Counted from the first letter of the stretch, positions 1 to 6,150 are shown. The stretch: DNA of 15,849 nt from an uncultured Polaribacter sp. (GCA_937936695.1 CALHCK010000144.1:1-15849), one strand, 5' to 3'. Notes: generated by a model not told the origin, from the sequence alone. Translations and numbers: made by a program.

Positions 1-596
1 GTTCTAATCTCTCCTCCTATTTCTATCAGATAACTATCTATTTTTTTAGAGTTAAAAAACCTAGCAATAACATCAATTCCAAAACCTTTTGCAATCGAAT
101 TAAAATCTAAATATATTTTAGAATCATCTTTAATAATTTCTCTACCAATTAAATGCACTTTATTAAAGCCTACATATTGCATTTGCTGCTCTACCTGCTC
201 ATCAGATAAATTATTTATTTCGTTTTTAGGACCAAAACCCCATAAATTTACTAAATTTCCTACAGTAGGATCAAAATAACCATTTGTTTCTTTGTGTATT
301 TTTTTTGATTTATTAAAAACCTCAACAAACAAATCATCTACATTAACAGAAGTATTTGTTTCGTTTATTTTAGAAATATCAGAATCTGGAATGTATGTAG
401 ATAAAGATTTATTAACTAAATGAAATAAACTATCTATAGATTTTTGATAATTTTTTGGAGTATTTAAATACATTATCTTGTAAGTAGTACCAAATACTTT
501 GCCATTTAGGGTATAATTATCTTTAATTTTTTCCTTTTTACAGTTTACAAAAACAGATAAAATAATAATATATACGATTCTATTTTTTAGTTTCAT
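1..596 (-). CDS. apbE: FAD:protein FMN transferase, ApbE family lipoprotein (partial, C-terminus off the left edge)
   Basis: The first 198 codons are present; the gene runs off the left edge. ApbE enzymes act outside the inner membrane and transfer FMN from FAD onto a Thr/Ser of target proteins such as NqrB, NqrC and Rnf subunits. Seen: a hydrophobic N-terminus ending in a lipobox (VFVNC, Cys19) followed by a Lys-rich stretch, so this is an exported lipoprotein. Next come the family hallmarks: GKVFGTTYKIMY near residue 30, STYIPDSDISKIN, the segment GYFDPTVGNLVNLWGFGP, then DFNSIAKGFGIDVIARF and YLIEIGGEIR, which match the FAD-binding and catalytic blocks of the family. The ATG at 596 lies about 20 nt downstream of a TAnnTTTG box and gives a clean signal peptide. 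In many flavobacteria an apbE gene follows the nqr operon; that part would lie outside this window, so the link is inference. Family assignment is secure; the target protein is unknown. Confidence 0.9.
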   Translation of the reverse strand, partial: MKLKNRIVYIIILSVFVNCKKEKIKDNYTLNGKVFGTTYKIMYLNTPKNYQKSIDSLFHLVNKSLSTYIPDSDISKINETNTSVNVDDLFVEVFNKSKKIHKETNGYFDPTVGNLVNLWGFGPKNEINNLSDEQVEQQMQYVGFNKVHLIGREIIKDDSKIYLDFNSIAKGFGIDVIARFFNSKKIDSYLIEIGGEIR

Positions 597-615
597 GAAA
601 ACATTAGGTTTTAAG

Positions 616-623
616 CAAAAATA
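616..623 (-). promoter_or_regulatory. Promoter -7 box for apbE
   Basis: Read on the minus strand this is TATTTTTG, a match to the Bacteroidota -7 consensus TAnnTTTG, 20 nt before the apbE ATG. A TTG is present upstream only at a short spacing (16 bp), so the -33 element is poor. Confidence 0.5.
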
Positions 624-680
624 GTGCTTAAAATTTTCACAAAAAATAGTTTACAACAGTTTTTTAATCATGCAATTTGT

Positions 681-688
681 TAAATTTG
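681..688 (+). promoter_or_regulatory. Promoter -7 box for the ompA-like gene
   Basis: TAAATTTG matches TAnnTTTG and lies 24 nt before the ATG at 713. It overlaps any upstream TTG start in the same frame (677), which argues that translation begins at 713. No exact TTG is found at the expected -33 position. Confidence 0.55.
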
Positions 689-712
689 CCAATACATTTT
701 AATTATTCAATA

Positions 713-1564
713 ATGAAAAAAATAATATTACCTCTATTGTCTGCAATAGTACTAAGTTCTTGTGTTTCTCAAAAAGAACATGCAGCTTTGGTTACTAAAC
801 ACAAAGAAACAGAAGAGAAACTTTTACAAGTTAAAACTAATTTACAAAAATGTTTAATTGAAAAAGAAAGTAGAGATTCTAAAGTTTTTGCACTAACAGA
901 ACAGGTTAAATATTTAAAAGAAGATAAAAAAACAGCTTTAAAACAAGTAGAAAACTTAACTGTTTTAACTCAATCTTCTTCTGATAACATTAAAAATGTA
1001 ATCTCTCAGTTAAGCGAAAAGGACAAATACATCAATGGTGTAAGAAAGGCAATGACTCAAAAAGACTCATTAAATCTTGCTATTAAATATCACTTAACTA
1101 AAAACTTAACAGAAGGTATACAAGATAAAGATATTGAAGTTAATGTAGAAAAAACAGTAGTTTTAATATCTATTTCTGATAAAATGTTATTTACAAGTGG
1201 TAGCTATAAAGTTACTGAAAAAGCTTTTTCTGTTTTAGAAAAAATAGCTAAAGTAATTAATGATCAACCAAAAATGGATGTAATGATAGAAGGACACACA
1301 GATGCAACTCCTATCAAAAGAGATTTAATACAAGATAATTGGGATTTATCTGCTTTGAGAGCTACATCTATAACAAGGATATTACAAACAAAATTTAACG
1401 TAGCTCCTTCAAGATTAATTGCTGCTGGTAGAAGTCAATATGTTCCTTTAGCTGAAAATGACACACCTGAAAATAGAGCAAAAAATAGAAGAACTAAAAT
1501 TGTAATTATGCCACAATTAAACCAGTTTTTTAATTTATTAGAGCAAGACGCTCCTAAAAAATAA
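713..1564 (+). CDS. OmpA-family peptidoglycan-binding lipoprotein
   Basis: A 283-aa envelope protein that probably tethers the outer membrane to peptidoglycan. Seen: an N-terminal signal peptide with lipobox LSSC (Cys17); a long Lys/Glu/Gln-rich stretch at about residues 20-115 with heptad character, likely a coiled-coil spacer; then an OmpA/MotB C-terminal domain from about residue 150. Diagnostic blocks are IEGHTDATPI, NWDLSALRATSI and ENRAKNRRTKIVI, which hold the Asp and Arg that contact diaminopimelate in this domain. The tail QFFNLLEQDAPKK is characteristic of the flavobacterial version. An in-frame TTG start at 677 is possible, but it would overlap the promoter box at 681-688 and spoil the signal peptide, so the ATG at 713 is chosen. 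The gene is monocistronic, with a strong terminator after the stop. The last 86 bp have a diverged second copy at 2411-2496. Confidence 0.92.
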   Translation: MKKIILPLLSAIVLSSCVSQKEHAALVTKHKETEEKLLQVKTNLQKCLIEKESRDSKVFALTEQVKYLKEDKKTALKQVENLTVLTQSSSDNIKNVISQLSEKDKYINGVRKAMTQKDSLNLAIKYHLTKNLTEGIQDKDIEVNVEKTVVLISISDKMLFTSGSYKVTEKAFSVLEKIAKVINDQPKMDVMIEGHTDATPIKRDLIQDNWDLSALRATSITRILQTKFNVAPSRLIAAGRSQYVPLAENDTPENRAKNRRTKIVIMPQLNQFFNLLEQDAPKK

Positions 1565-1590
1565 TTTTTTTTAGATTTAAAGATTAAAAA

Positions 1591-1619
1591 AACACCTTCA
1601 ATATAGAAGGTGTTTTTTT
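1591..1619 (+). terminator. Rho-independent terminator of the ompA-like gene
   Basis: Perfect 9-bp stem AACACCTTC / GAAGGTGTT (1591-1599 with 1606-1614), loop AATATA, A-tract before and T-tract after. It lies 27 nt downstream of the stop codon. Confidence 0.9.
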
Positions 1620-1678
1620 ATACGAGGAAATTTATTGGTTCTCACTAAAGTATACTGATTTAATGAATATTGTTATAT

Positions 1679-2329
1679 ATGAAAACAATTATTAGAATAT
1701 TAAAATGGATATTGGCTTCTTTCTTAATAATACCAATACTATATACAATAGTAGCTTTAGTTTTAAGTACAATAACCATCAAAAGAAAAACTGCAAACAC
1801 TAATTTTAATAACACCATTTATTTAAATACTAATGGAGTTCATTTAGATATTGTAATGCCTATAAAAAACCTAAACAATTTTGTTTTACACGATTTAAAA
1901 TACACTAAAAATGATAAATTTTTAGCTTTCGGATGGGGAGAAGAAGATTTTTATATAAATACTCCTACTTGGCAAGATTTAACTTTTAAGAATGCGTTTA
2001 AAGCATTGTTTTTAAAAAACTCTACTCTTGTACATATAAGCAGGTATAAGAGAAAACGTTTGGATTGGGTGGCTATAAAAATAAGTGATGCTGAATTAAA
2101 AAAATTAAACAATTATTTTCTTAATACATTTAAAACTGATAAAAACAACTCAAAAACAATCCTTAAAAATAAAAGTTATTCTTTAAGAGATAATTTCTAC
2201 AAAGCTACAGGAAGTTATTCTTGTTTTAAAACTTGTAACAGCTGGGTTAATAAAGGTTTTAAAGAAAGTGGTTTAAAAGCTTGTTTTTGGACACCTTTTG
2301 ATTTTGGATTACTTAACAAATATAAATAA
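1679..2329 (+). CDS. DUF2459 / TIGR02117-like membrane-anchored protein
   Basis: A 216-aa protein with one N-terminal membrane segment (about residues 8-32) followed by Lys/Arg residues, so the rest is probably in the periplasm. Family-type blocks are NGVHLDIVMP (about 52-61, His55), FGWGEEDFYINTPTWQDLT (84-102) and YSCFKTCNSWVNKGFKESGL (180-199, Cys182 and Cys186). These resemble DUF2459 proteins (TIGR02117), whose function is unknown. The conserved His and Cys, with a CNxWV motif at the start of a predicted helix, recall the layout of NlpC/P60-like cysteine peptidase folds; this is inference only. Start: a TTG three codons upstream (1670) is possible, but the ATG at 1679 gives the better signal-anchor. 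No clear TAnnTTTG promoter is seen between the upstream terminator and the start. The gene sits alone between the ompA terminator and a recombination scar, which suggests it is accessory cargo. Confidence 0.72.
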   Translation: MKTIIRILKWILASFLIIPILYTIVALVLSTITIKRKTANTNFNNTIYLNTNGVHLDIVMPIKNLNNFVLHDLKYTKNDKFLAFGWGEEDFYINTPTWQDLTFKNAFKALFLKNSTLVHISRYKRKRLDWVAIKISDAELKKLNNYFLNTFKTDKNNSKTILKNKSYSLRDNFYKATGSYSCFKTCNSWVNKGFKESGLKACFWTPFDFGLLNKYK

Positions 2330-2346
2330 CACTGTTTTTTAAACAT

Positions 2347-2370
2347 AAAAACACTAACATTTATGCTAGT
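2347..2370 (-). terminator. Weak minus-strand terminator, possibly a relic
   Basis: ACTAACAT (2353-2360) faces ATGCTAGT (2363-2370). In minus-strand RNA the one odd pair is a G-U wobble; in plus-strand RNA it is an A-C mismatch. The minus-strand copy is followed by GTTTTTA. It lies about 18 nt beyond the stop codon of the 120-aa-gene remnant at 2388, so it may once have ended the helicase operon. Confidence 0.35.
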
Positions 2371-2387
2371 TAAAAAAAATAAATCTA

Positions 2388-2415
2388 TTATAAAATTTTT
2401 AAAGACTCTTCAAAA
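2388..2415 (-). pseudogene. 3'-end remnant of the 120-aa unknown gene
   Basis: On the minus strand this encodes FEESLKIL followed by TAA. The intact gene at 3083-3445 ends in FEEFLKIL followed by TAG. Over 28 bp the copy differs from 3083-3110 at three positions (one Phe-to-Ser change, one synonymous change, one TAG/TAA stop swap). The match stops abruptly at a CAAAA that is shared with the ompA-tail copy starting at 2411. There is no room for a functional gene; it is a fragment left by recombination. Confidence 0.8.
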
Positions 2416-2496
2416 AACAGAAGAACAAAAATTGTGATTATGCCACAATTAAACCATTTTTTTAATTTATTAGAGCAAGATGCTCCTAAAAAATAA
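2411..2496 (+). pseudogene. 3'-end remnant of an ompA-like gene
   Basis: These 86 bp align without gaps to 1479-1564, the last codons of the intact OmpA-family gene, with five differences. All five are at third codon positions, and only one changes the amino acid (Gln to His). The frame is kept to the same stop, encoding a tail that ends in FFNLLEQDAPKK. Nothing upstream of 2411 resembles the rest of the gene, so this is a truncated tail with no start. It carries its own downstream hairpin terminator at 2526-2550, in the same relative place as the terminator of the intact gene but with a different stem sequence. Confidence 0.92.
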
Positions 2497-2525
2497 ATTT
2501 TAAGACGCTTTTAAAATCAAAAAAC

Positions 2526-2550
2526 CAACTCATATGAGTTGTTTTTTTTT
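2526..2550 (+). terminator. Terminator after the ompA-tail remnant
   Basis: Perfect palindrome CAACTCATATGAGTTG (2526-2541) followed by nine T, preceded by an A-rich run. It follows the remnant stop by 29 nt and probably came in together with that tail. It now insulates the next promoter. Confidence 0.85.
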
Positions 2551-2552
2551 AC

Positions 2553-2582
2553 TTGTTTTTTTCAAATAAAAGATTATATTTG
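2553..2582 (+). promoter_or_regulatory. Promoter of the 155-aa exported protein gene
   Basis: TTG at 2553-2555, a 19-bp spacer, then TATATTTG at 2575-2582: a complete Bacteroidota-type promoter. The start codon follows 32 nt after the box. Confidence 0.75.
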
Positions 2583-2614
2583 TTTTTAATTAGATTCATT
2601 AAAAATAAAGACCT

Positions 2615-3082
2615 GTGAACTCGACAAAGTTTTATTATATATTAATTATTGTGCTTAGTATTCAATATACAATTTTGGGACAAGAAACTTCTAAAATTAG
2701 TAAAAGCAATATATATGTAGAAGTTAGCTCAATATTACTATTTAACCAAGCATCTATTAATTATGAGCATATACTTAATACATCAGATATAATTAAATTA
2801 TATGGTAGAATAGGAGTAGGTAAAGTAACTACATTTTTTTTTCATAAAGAGAATGTTAATTCTCAGACAGATTTTTTATTGGGTACAACATTATTAACAG
2901 GAGGTAAATCAGATCATCATTTTGAAGCTGATTTAGGTGCTTACTTAGGACTTTATAAAAACGGAGAAATATACCCTATAATAGATTTAGGATATCGTTA
3001 TCAAAGACATAATGAGGGCCTTAACTTTAAAATTAAAATAGGCACACTTGGATTAGGTTTAGGAATGGGCTATAATTTTTAG
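2615..3082 (+). CDS. Small exported protein, probable outer-membrane beta-barrel, function unknown
   Basis: 155 aa. Seen: an N-terminal signal peptide (hydrophobic stretch YYILIIVLSIQYTILG, likely cleaved before Gln23), then alternating polar and hydrophobic strands rich in Gly, Tyr and Phe, ending LGLGLGMGYNF with a C-terminal Phe as expected for a barrel insertion signal. I do not recognise a named family; the length suits a small 8-strand barrel. The start is GTG at 2615: an in-frame stop lies two codons upstream, and no in-frame ATG occurs near enough to keep the signal peptide. It has its own promoter. Its stop codon (TAG, 3080-3082) directly abuts the stop of the convergent 120-aa gene with no spacer and no terminator between them. 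By the scar argument it is alternative cargo of the ompA/helicase gap. Confidence 0.7.
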   Translation: MNSTKFYYILIIVLSIQYTILGQETSKISKSNIYVEVSSILLFNQASINYEHILNTSDIIKLYGRIGVGKVTTFFFHKENVNSQTDFLLGTTLLTGGKSDHHFEADLGAYLGLYKNGEIYPIIDLGYRYQRHNEGLNFKIKIGTLGLGLGMGYNF

Positions 3083-3445
3083 CTATAAAATCTTTAAAAA
3101 CTCTTCAAAAGCAACATAATAAGGCTGATCTTTAAAAACAGGGCTTTCTACGCTCTCTGCATTTGCAATACCCACACCTGCAAACCAAACCTTTGCATTT
3201 TGTTTCTTTGCATGATTTTTAAATGTTTCCATCCAAAGAACATCGTATTCATTTGGGTTTTGAATGTTATTAGTTGCCTTTACTAAAACAAAAATAGTAG
3301 GTTCGCCTTTTTTAAATAATACAAACTGAGGATGTCTTTTTAATTGACTATTAATTGCTTGAAATTCGTAACCCATTTTTTCAAGCTTCTTCCCTACTAT
3401 ATTCATTGCTAAATTATGCAATTCTTGTGCTGTTAAAATGTGCAT
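3083..3445 (-). CDS. Conserved 120-aa protein of unknown function
   Basis: A 120-aa soluble protein with no signal peptide, starting MHILTAQELHNLAMNIVGKK. A first helix is followed by beta-rich segments: QFVLFKKGEPTIFVLVKAT around 41-60, a helix around 72-83, KVWFAGVGIAN around 85-95, and a C-terminal YYVAFEEFLKIL. From memory, similar short flavobacterial proteins appear in databases labelled as NADH:quinone reductase subunit F. That label is not supported here: there is no Cys-rich [2Fe-2S] motif and no FAD/NADH domain. The strand-helix-strand pattern with a Lys at the end of a hydrophobic strand faintly recalls PD-(D/E)XK folds, but the acidic residues are not in place. The ATG overlaps the stop of the helicase gene by one base (TAATG), so the two are cotranscribed and probably translationally coupled, suggesting a role beside the helicase. 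A fragment of its 3' end is repeated at 2388-2415. Confidence 0.8.
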   Translation of the reverse strand: MHILTAQELHNLAMNIVGKKLEKMGYEFQAINSQLKRHPQFVLFKKGEPTIFVLVKATNNIQNPNEYDVLWMETFKNHAKKQNAKVWFAGVGIANAESVESPVFKDQPYYVAFEEFLKIL

Positions 3446-4797
3446 TACTTTTTCTTATTTCTTTTATTGTAATTTTTATCTCCTCTTGTTTTAGGCTTTT
3501 TATATTTTTTGGCAATTTCTCTTCTATAAGAACCACCCAAATTAACTTTACTATTCTTTTCACTTTTTTCATGAAAAGCTGGCCCGGGTACATATTCTAA
3601 CTGAGTTCGGTTTTTAGATTGCTCTCTATCTTCCTTTGGGCGTTCATCTTCAGTTAATAATTTAGAGATTTCTACTTCTTCAGGTAACTCTTCTACAGGA
3701 ATTGTATAGCTCATTAACGCTTCTATCGCTAATTTAGCTTCTTGTTCTTTTTCTGTAGAAAATAACATTGTTTTACCTTCTTTTTCTGCACGACCAGTTC
3801 TACCAATTCTATGCATGTAATTTTCAGGGAAATCGGGTGTATCAAAGTTAATTACATGAGATACTTCTTCAAAATCTAGCCCTCTTGCCATAACGTCTGT
3901 AGCTACTAAAATTCTGTTATTTCCTTCATCAAACTGTTTTATAGAACGAATTCTATAATTCTGAGTTTTGTTAGAATGTATCACACAGGTTTCACTACCA
4001 AAAACTTCTTCTAAATGTTTAAACAACAAATCTGCAGTTCTTTTAAAAGCTACAAAAATTAATACTTTATTAAAAACCTGTTTGTCTTTTAAAAGATGAT
4101 TTAACAAGTTTACTTTTGTAAAAAAATTAGGAATATTATAAGATATTTGCTGAATATTATCTAACGGAGTACCACTAACAGCAACAGATATTTTAGTTGG
4201 ATTTTTAAAAAAATCGTAAATTAAATCATTTACATCTTCTGTCATGGTTGCAGAAAACAAAACGTTTTGTCTTCTTTCTGGTAACACATCAAAAATATTC
4301 ATCAACTGAAAACGAAACCCTAAATCTAGCATAACATCTACCTCATCAATTACAAGTTTTTGAATAGATTTTAACTTTAATGCATTACTTAAAGCTAAGT
4401 CATACAACCTACCAGGTGTAGCTACAATAATATCTTGTCCTTGTAAAATGGCTCTTTTTTGAGTATTAATATTTGTACCTCCGTACACACCCAAAACACG
4501 ATTATTAATATATTCAGATAGTTTATTAATTTCATCAACTACCTGAATTACCAACTCTCTAGTAGGTACAAGTACCAAAACTCTAGGATGTTGTTGCTTA
4601 GAAAACTTTAACTCTTGCAAAATAGGTAACATATATGCAAAAGTTTTTCCGGTACCTGTTTGTGCAATTCCTACAACATCTTTACCAGATCTTACTACAG
4701 AAAAAGCTTGTTCTTGTATGGGTGTAGGTGTTACAAAACCTAAATCGTCAATAGCGTATTGTAACTGTTTAGAGATTCCTAAATCTTGAAAAGTCAT
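3445..4797 (-). CDS. DEAD-box ATP-dependent RNA helicase (RhlE-like, DEVD variant)
   Basis: A 450-aa cytoplasmic helicase that remodels RNA duplexes using ATP, typically in ribosome assembly, RNA decay or cold adaptation. Motifs in order: Q motif around 20-28 (GFVTPTPIQ), motif I AQTGTGKT (45-52), Ia PTREL (78-82), GG, Ib TPGR (127-130), motif II DEVD (151-154) in place of DEAD, motif III SAT (182-184). The second RecA domain holds ILVATDVMARGLDFEEV (motif V) and HRIGRTGR (motif VI). The last 45 residues are a Lys/Arg-rich tail, probably RNA-binding. From memory, DEVD is usual for this flavobacterial orthologue group and is not a damaging mutation. The start is the ATG at 4797. A TTG at 4815 in frame lies inside the promoter box, so the longer form is rejected. 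First gene of a two-gene operon with the 120-aa protein. Confidence 0.93.
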   Translation of the reverse strand: MTFQDLGISKQLQYAIDDLGFVTPTPIQEQAFSVVRSGKDVVGIAQTGTGKTFAYMLPILQELKFSKQQHPRVLVLVPTRELVIQVVDEINKLSEYINNRVLGVYGGTNINTQKRAILQGQDIIVATPGRLYDLALSNALKLKSIQKLVIDEVDVMLDLGFRFQLMNIFDVLPERRQNVLFSATMTEDVNDLIYDFFKNPTKISVAVSGTPLDNIQQISYNIPNFFTKVNLLNHLLKDKQVFNKVLIFVAFKRTADLLFKHLEEVFGSETCVIHSNKTQNYRIRSIKQFDEGNNRILVATDVMARGLDFEEVSHVINFDTPDFPENYMHRIGRTGRAEKEGKTMLFSTEKEQEAKLAIEALMSYTIPVEELPEEVEISKLLTEDERPKEDREQSKNRTQLEYVPGPAFHEKSEKNSKVNLGGSYRREIAKKYKKPKTRGDKNYNKRNKKK

Positions 4798-4812
4798 TCT
4801 AAATATTTTTTG

Positions 4813-4842
4813 CAAAGGTAAGCTTTATAAAATGAGATACAA
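4813..4842 (-). promoter_or_regulatory. Promoter of the helicase operon
   Basis: On the minus strand: TTG (4842-4840), 19-bp spacer, TACCTTTG (4820-4813). The ATG at 4797 follows 15 nt after the box, giving a very short leader. It overlaps no part of the chosen coding region. Confidence 0.75.
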
Positions 4843-4868
4843 TAACAGTATACAGTAAGAATAATTTG

Positions 4869-4876
4869 TAATTTTG
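4869..4876 (+). promoter_or_regulatory. Promoter -7 box for tatD
   Basis: TAATTTTG matches TAnnTTTG, 18 nt before the tatD ATG. No exact TTG occurs 19-21 bp upstream. It is divergent from the helicase promoter, with about 26 bp between the two boxes. Confidence 0.5.
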
Positions 4877-4894
4877 TTTTTTAAATTTTATTTG

Positions 4895-5659
4895 ATGATT
4901 ACTGACACACATACGCATTTATACTCAGAACAATTTAACGAAGATAGAAGTGCTATGATACAAAGAGCTAAAGATGCTGGGGTTTCTCGTTTTTTTATTC
5001 CGGCTATAGACTCTACTTATACAGAAAAAATGTTTTCTTTAGAAAAAGAAAATCCTGATAGTGTTTTTTTAATGATGGGGCTTCATCCTACGTATGTAAA
5101 AGAAAATTACAAAGAAGAATTAGCTCATGTAAAAGAATGGATTGATAAAAAGAAGTTTTATGCTATTGGCGAAATTGGTATAGACTTGTATTGGGATAAA
5201 ACTTATTTACAACAGCAACAAGATGCTTTTGTAACTCAAATTAAATGGGCTAAAGAAAAAGGGCTTCCTATTAACATACATTGTAGAGATGCTTTTAACG
5301 AAGTTTTTGAAATTTTAGAAGCTGAAAAATCAGAAGATTTAAACGGAATTTTTCATTGTTTTACAGGAAATTTAGACCAGGCAAAACAAGCTATTAATTG
5401 TAATATGAAATTAGGTATTGGTGGTGTTGCAACATTTAAAAATGGTAAAATAGATAAATTTTTAAATGAAATAAACATTAATAATATTGTTTTAGAAACA
5501 GATGCTCCCTATTTAGCACCAACACCTTATAGAGGCAAAAGAAACGAAAGTGCTTATATTACCAATGTTGTAGATAAATTAGCAACTATTTATAACCTTT
5601 CTTTTGATGAAATTGCTGCAATAACTACACAAAACTCTAAAGATATATTTAAAATTTAA
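4895..5659 (+). CDS. tatD: TatD family metal-dependent DNase
   Basis: 254 aa, the usual TatD length, an amidohydrolase-fold (TIM barrel) hydrolase. Family members act as 3'-5' exonucleases or DNases in DNA repair and turnover in the cytoplasm. Metal and active-site residues are all visible: TDTHTHL at the N-terminus (the HxH pair, His6 and His8), GLHP, the GEIGIDLYW block with the bridging Glu, INIHCRDA, GIFHCFTG and LETDAPYLAP with the final Asp. The start is the ATG at 4895. An in-frame TTG at 4874 would add seven hydrophobic residues before the conserved MITDTHTH start, and it lies in the promoter box. The stop overlaps the ogt start by one base (TAATG), so the two are one transcription and translation unit, both plausibly DNA-damage related. 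Confidence 0.95.
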   Translation: MITDTHTHLYSEQFNEDRSAMIQRAKDAGVSRFFIPAIDSTYTEKMFSLEKENPDSVFLMMGLHPTYVKENYKEELAHVKEWIDKKKFYAIGEIGIDLYWDKTYLQQQQDAFVTQIKWAKEKGLPINIHCRDAFNEVFEILEAEKSEDLNGIFHCFTGNLDQAKQAINCNMKLGIGGVATFKNGKIDKFLNEININNIVLETDAPYLAPTPYRGKRNESAYITNVVDKLATIYNLSFDEIAAITTQNSKDIFKI

Positions 5660-6150
5660 TGCAATCAGAAATAGCATATTACAAAACCCCCATAGGAATC
5701 GCTAAAATTATAGGTGATAAAAATGGTATACAAGCGGTTTCTATTTTAGATGATGATACTATTTCTGATGCTGAAATAAATAAAGAAACTCCTAAATACC
5801 TACAAGAATGTGTACTGCAGTTAAACGAATATTTTAACGGACAAAGAGCTAGTTTTAATTTAACTGTAAACCCAAAAGGAACTAAATTTCAAATTAAAGT
5901 TTGGAAATCTCTATTAAAAATACCCTACGGAAAAACAACCACTTATTTACAACAAAGTAAAAAACTAGGAGATACAAAAGCTATTAGAGCGGTAGCAAGT
6001 GCTAATGGTAAAAACCCTCTTTGGATTATTGTTCCGTGCCATAGAGTAATTGGTTCAGATGGTTCTTTAACAGGGTACGCTGGTGGTGTTTGGCGAAAAA
6101 AATGGTTACTAAATCATGAAAACCCCGTGAAGCAACAATCTTTATTTTAA
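5659..6150 (+). CDS. ogt: Methylated-DNA--[protein]-cysteine S-methyltransferase
   Basis: 163 aa. A suicide repair protein that transfers the alkyl group from O6-alkylguanine (or O4-alkylthymine) in DNA to its own cysteine. Seen: an N-terminal Ogt/Ada-type domain (about 1-75), then the winged-helix DNA-binding domain with FQIKVWKSLLKIPYGKTTTY (77-96), the Arg finger region AIRAVASANGKNP (108-120, Arg110), the active-site loop VPCHRVIG with nucleophile Cys127, and GYAGGVWRKKWLL. Nothing essential is missing. The C-terminus ends QQSLF, close to the pentapeptide QL(S/D)LF by which proteins bind the DNA polymerase sliding clamp; see the findings. It is coupled to tatD by a one-base overlap, and 52 nt separate it from the next gene with no terminator, so the three genes may be cotranscribed. 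Confidence 0.95.
   Translation: MQSEIAYYKTPIGIAKIIGDKNGIQAVSILDDDTISDAEINKETPKYLQECVLQLNEYFNGQRASFNLTVNPKGTKFQIKVWKSLLKIPYGKTTTYLQQSKKLGDTKAIRAVASANGKNPLWIIVPCHRVIGSDGSLTGYAGGVWRKKWLLNHENPVKQQSLF

Noticed and set aside
1679..3082. Toxin-antitoxin, phage-defence or mobile island between ompA and the helicase
   Set aside because: Neither cargo gene has nuclease, ATPase, toxin, integrase or transposase motifs; there are no inverted repeats or target-site duplications. The only structure is the tail-to-tail scar, better explained by homologous recombination.
3083..3445. Calling the 120-aa gene an NqrF subunit or a PD-(D/E)XK nuclease
   Set aside because: No Fe-S cysteines, FAD or NADH motifs for the first; the acidic residues needed for the second are absent before the Lys.
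3355..3600. 81-codon plus-strand frame across the helicase/120-aa gene junction
   Set aside because: It lies antisense to two well-supported genes, has no promoter box or plausible start context, and its hydrophobic content is what reading through the reverse of a Lys-rich tail gives.
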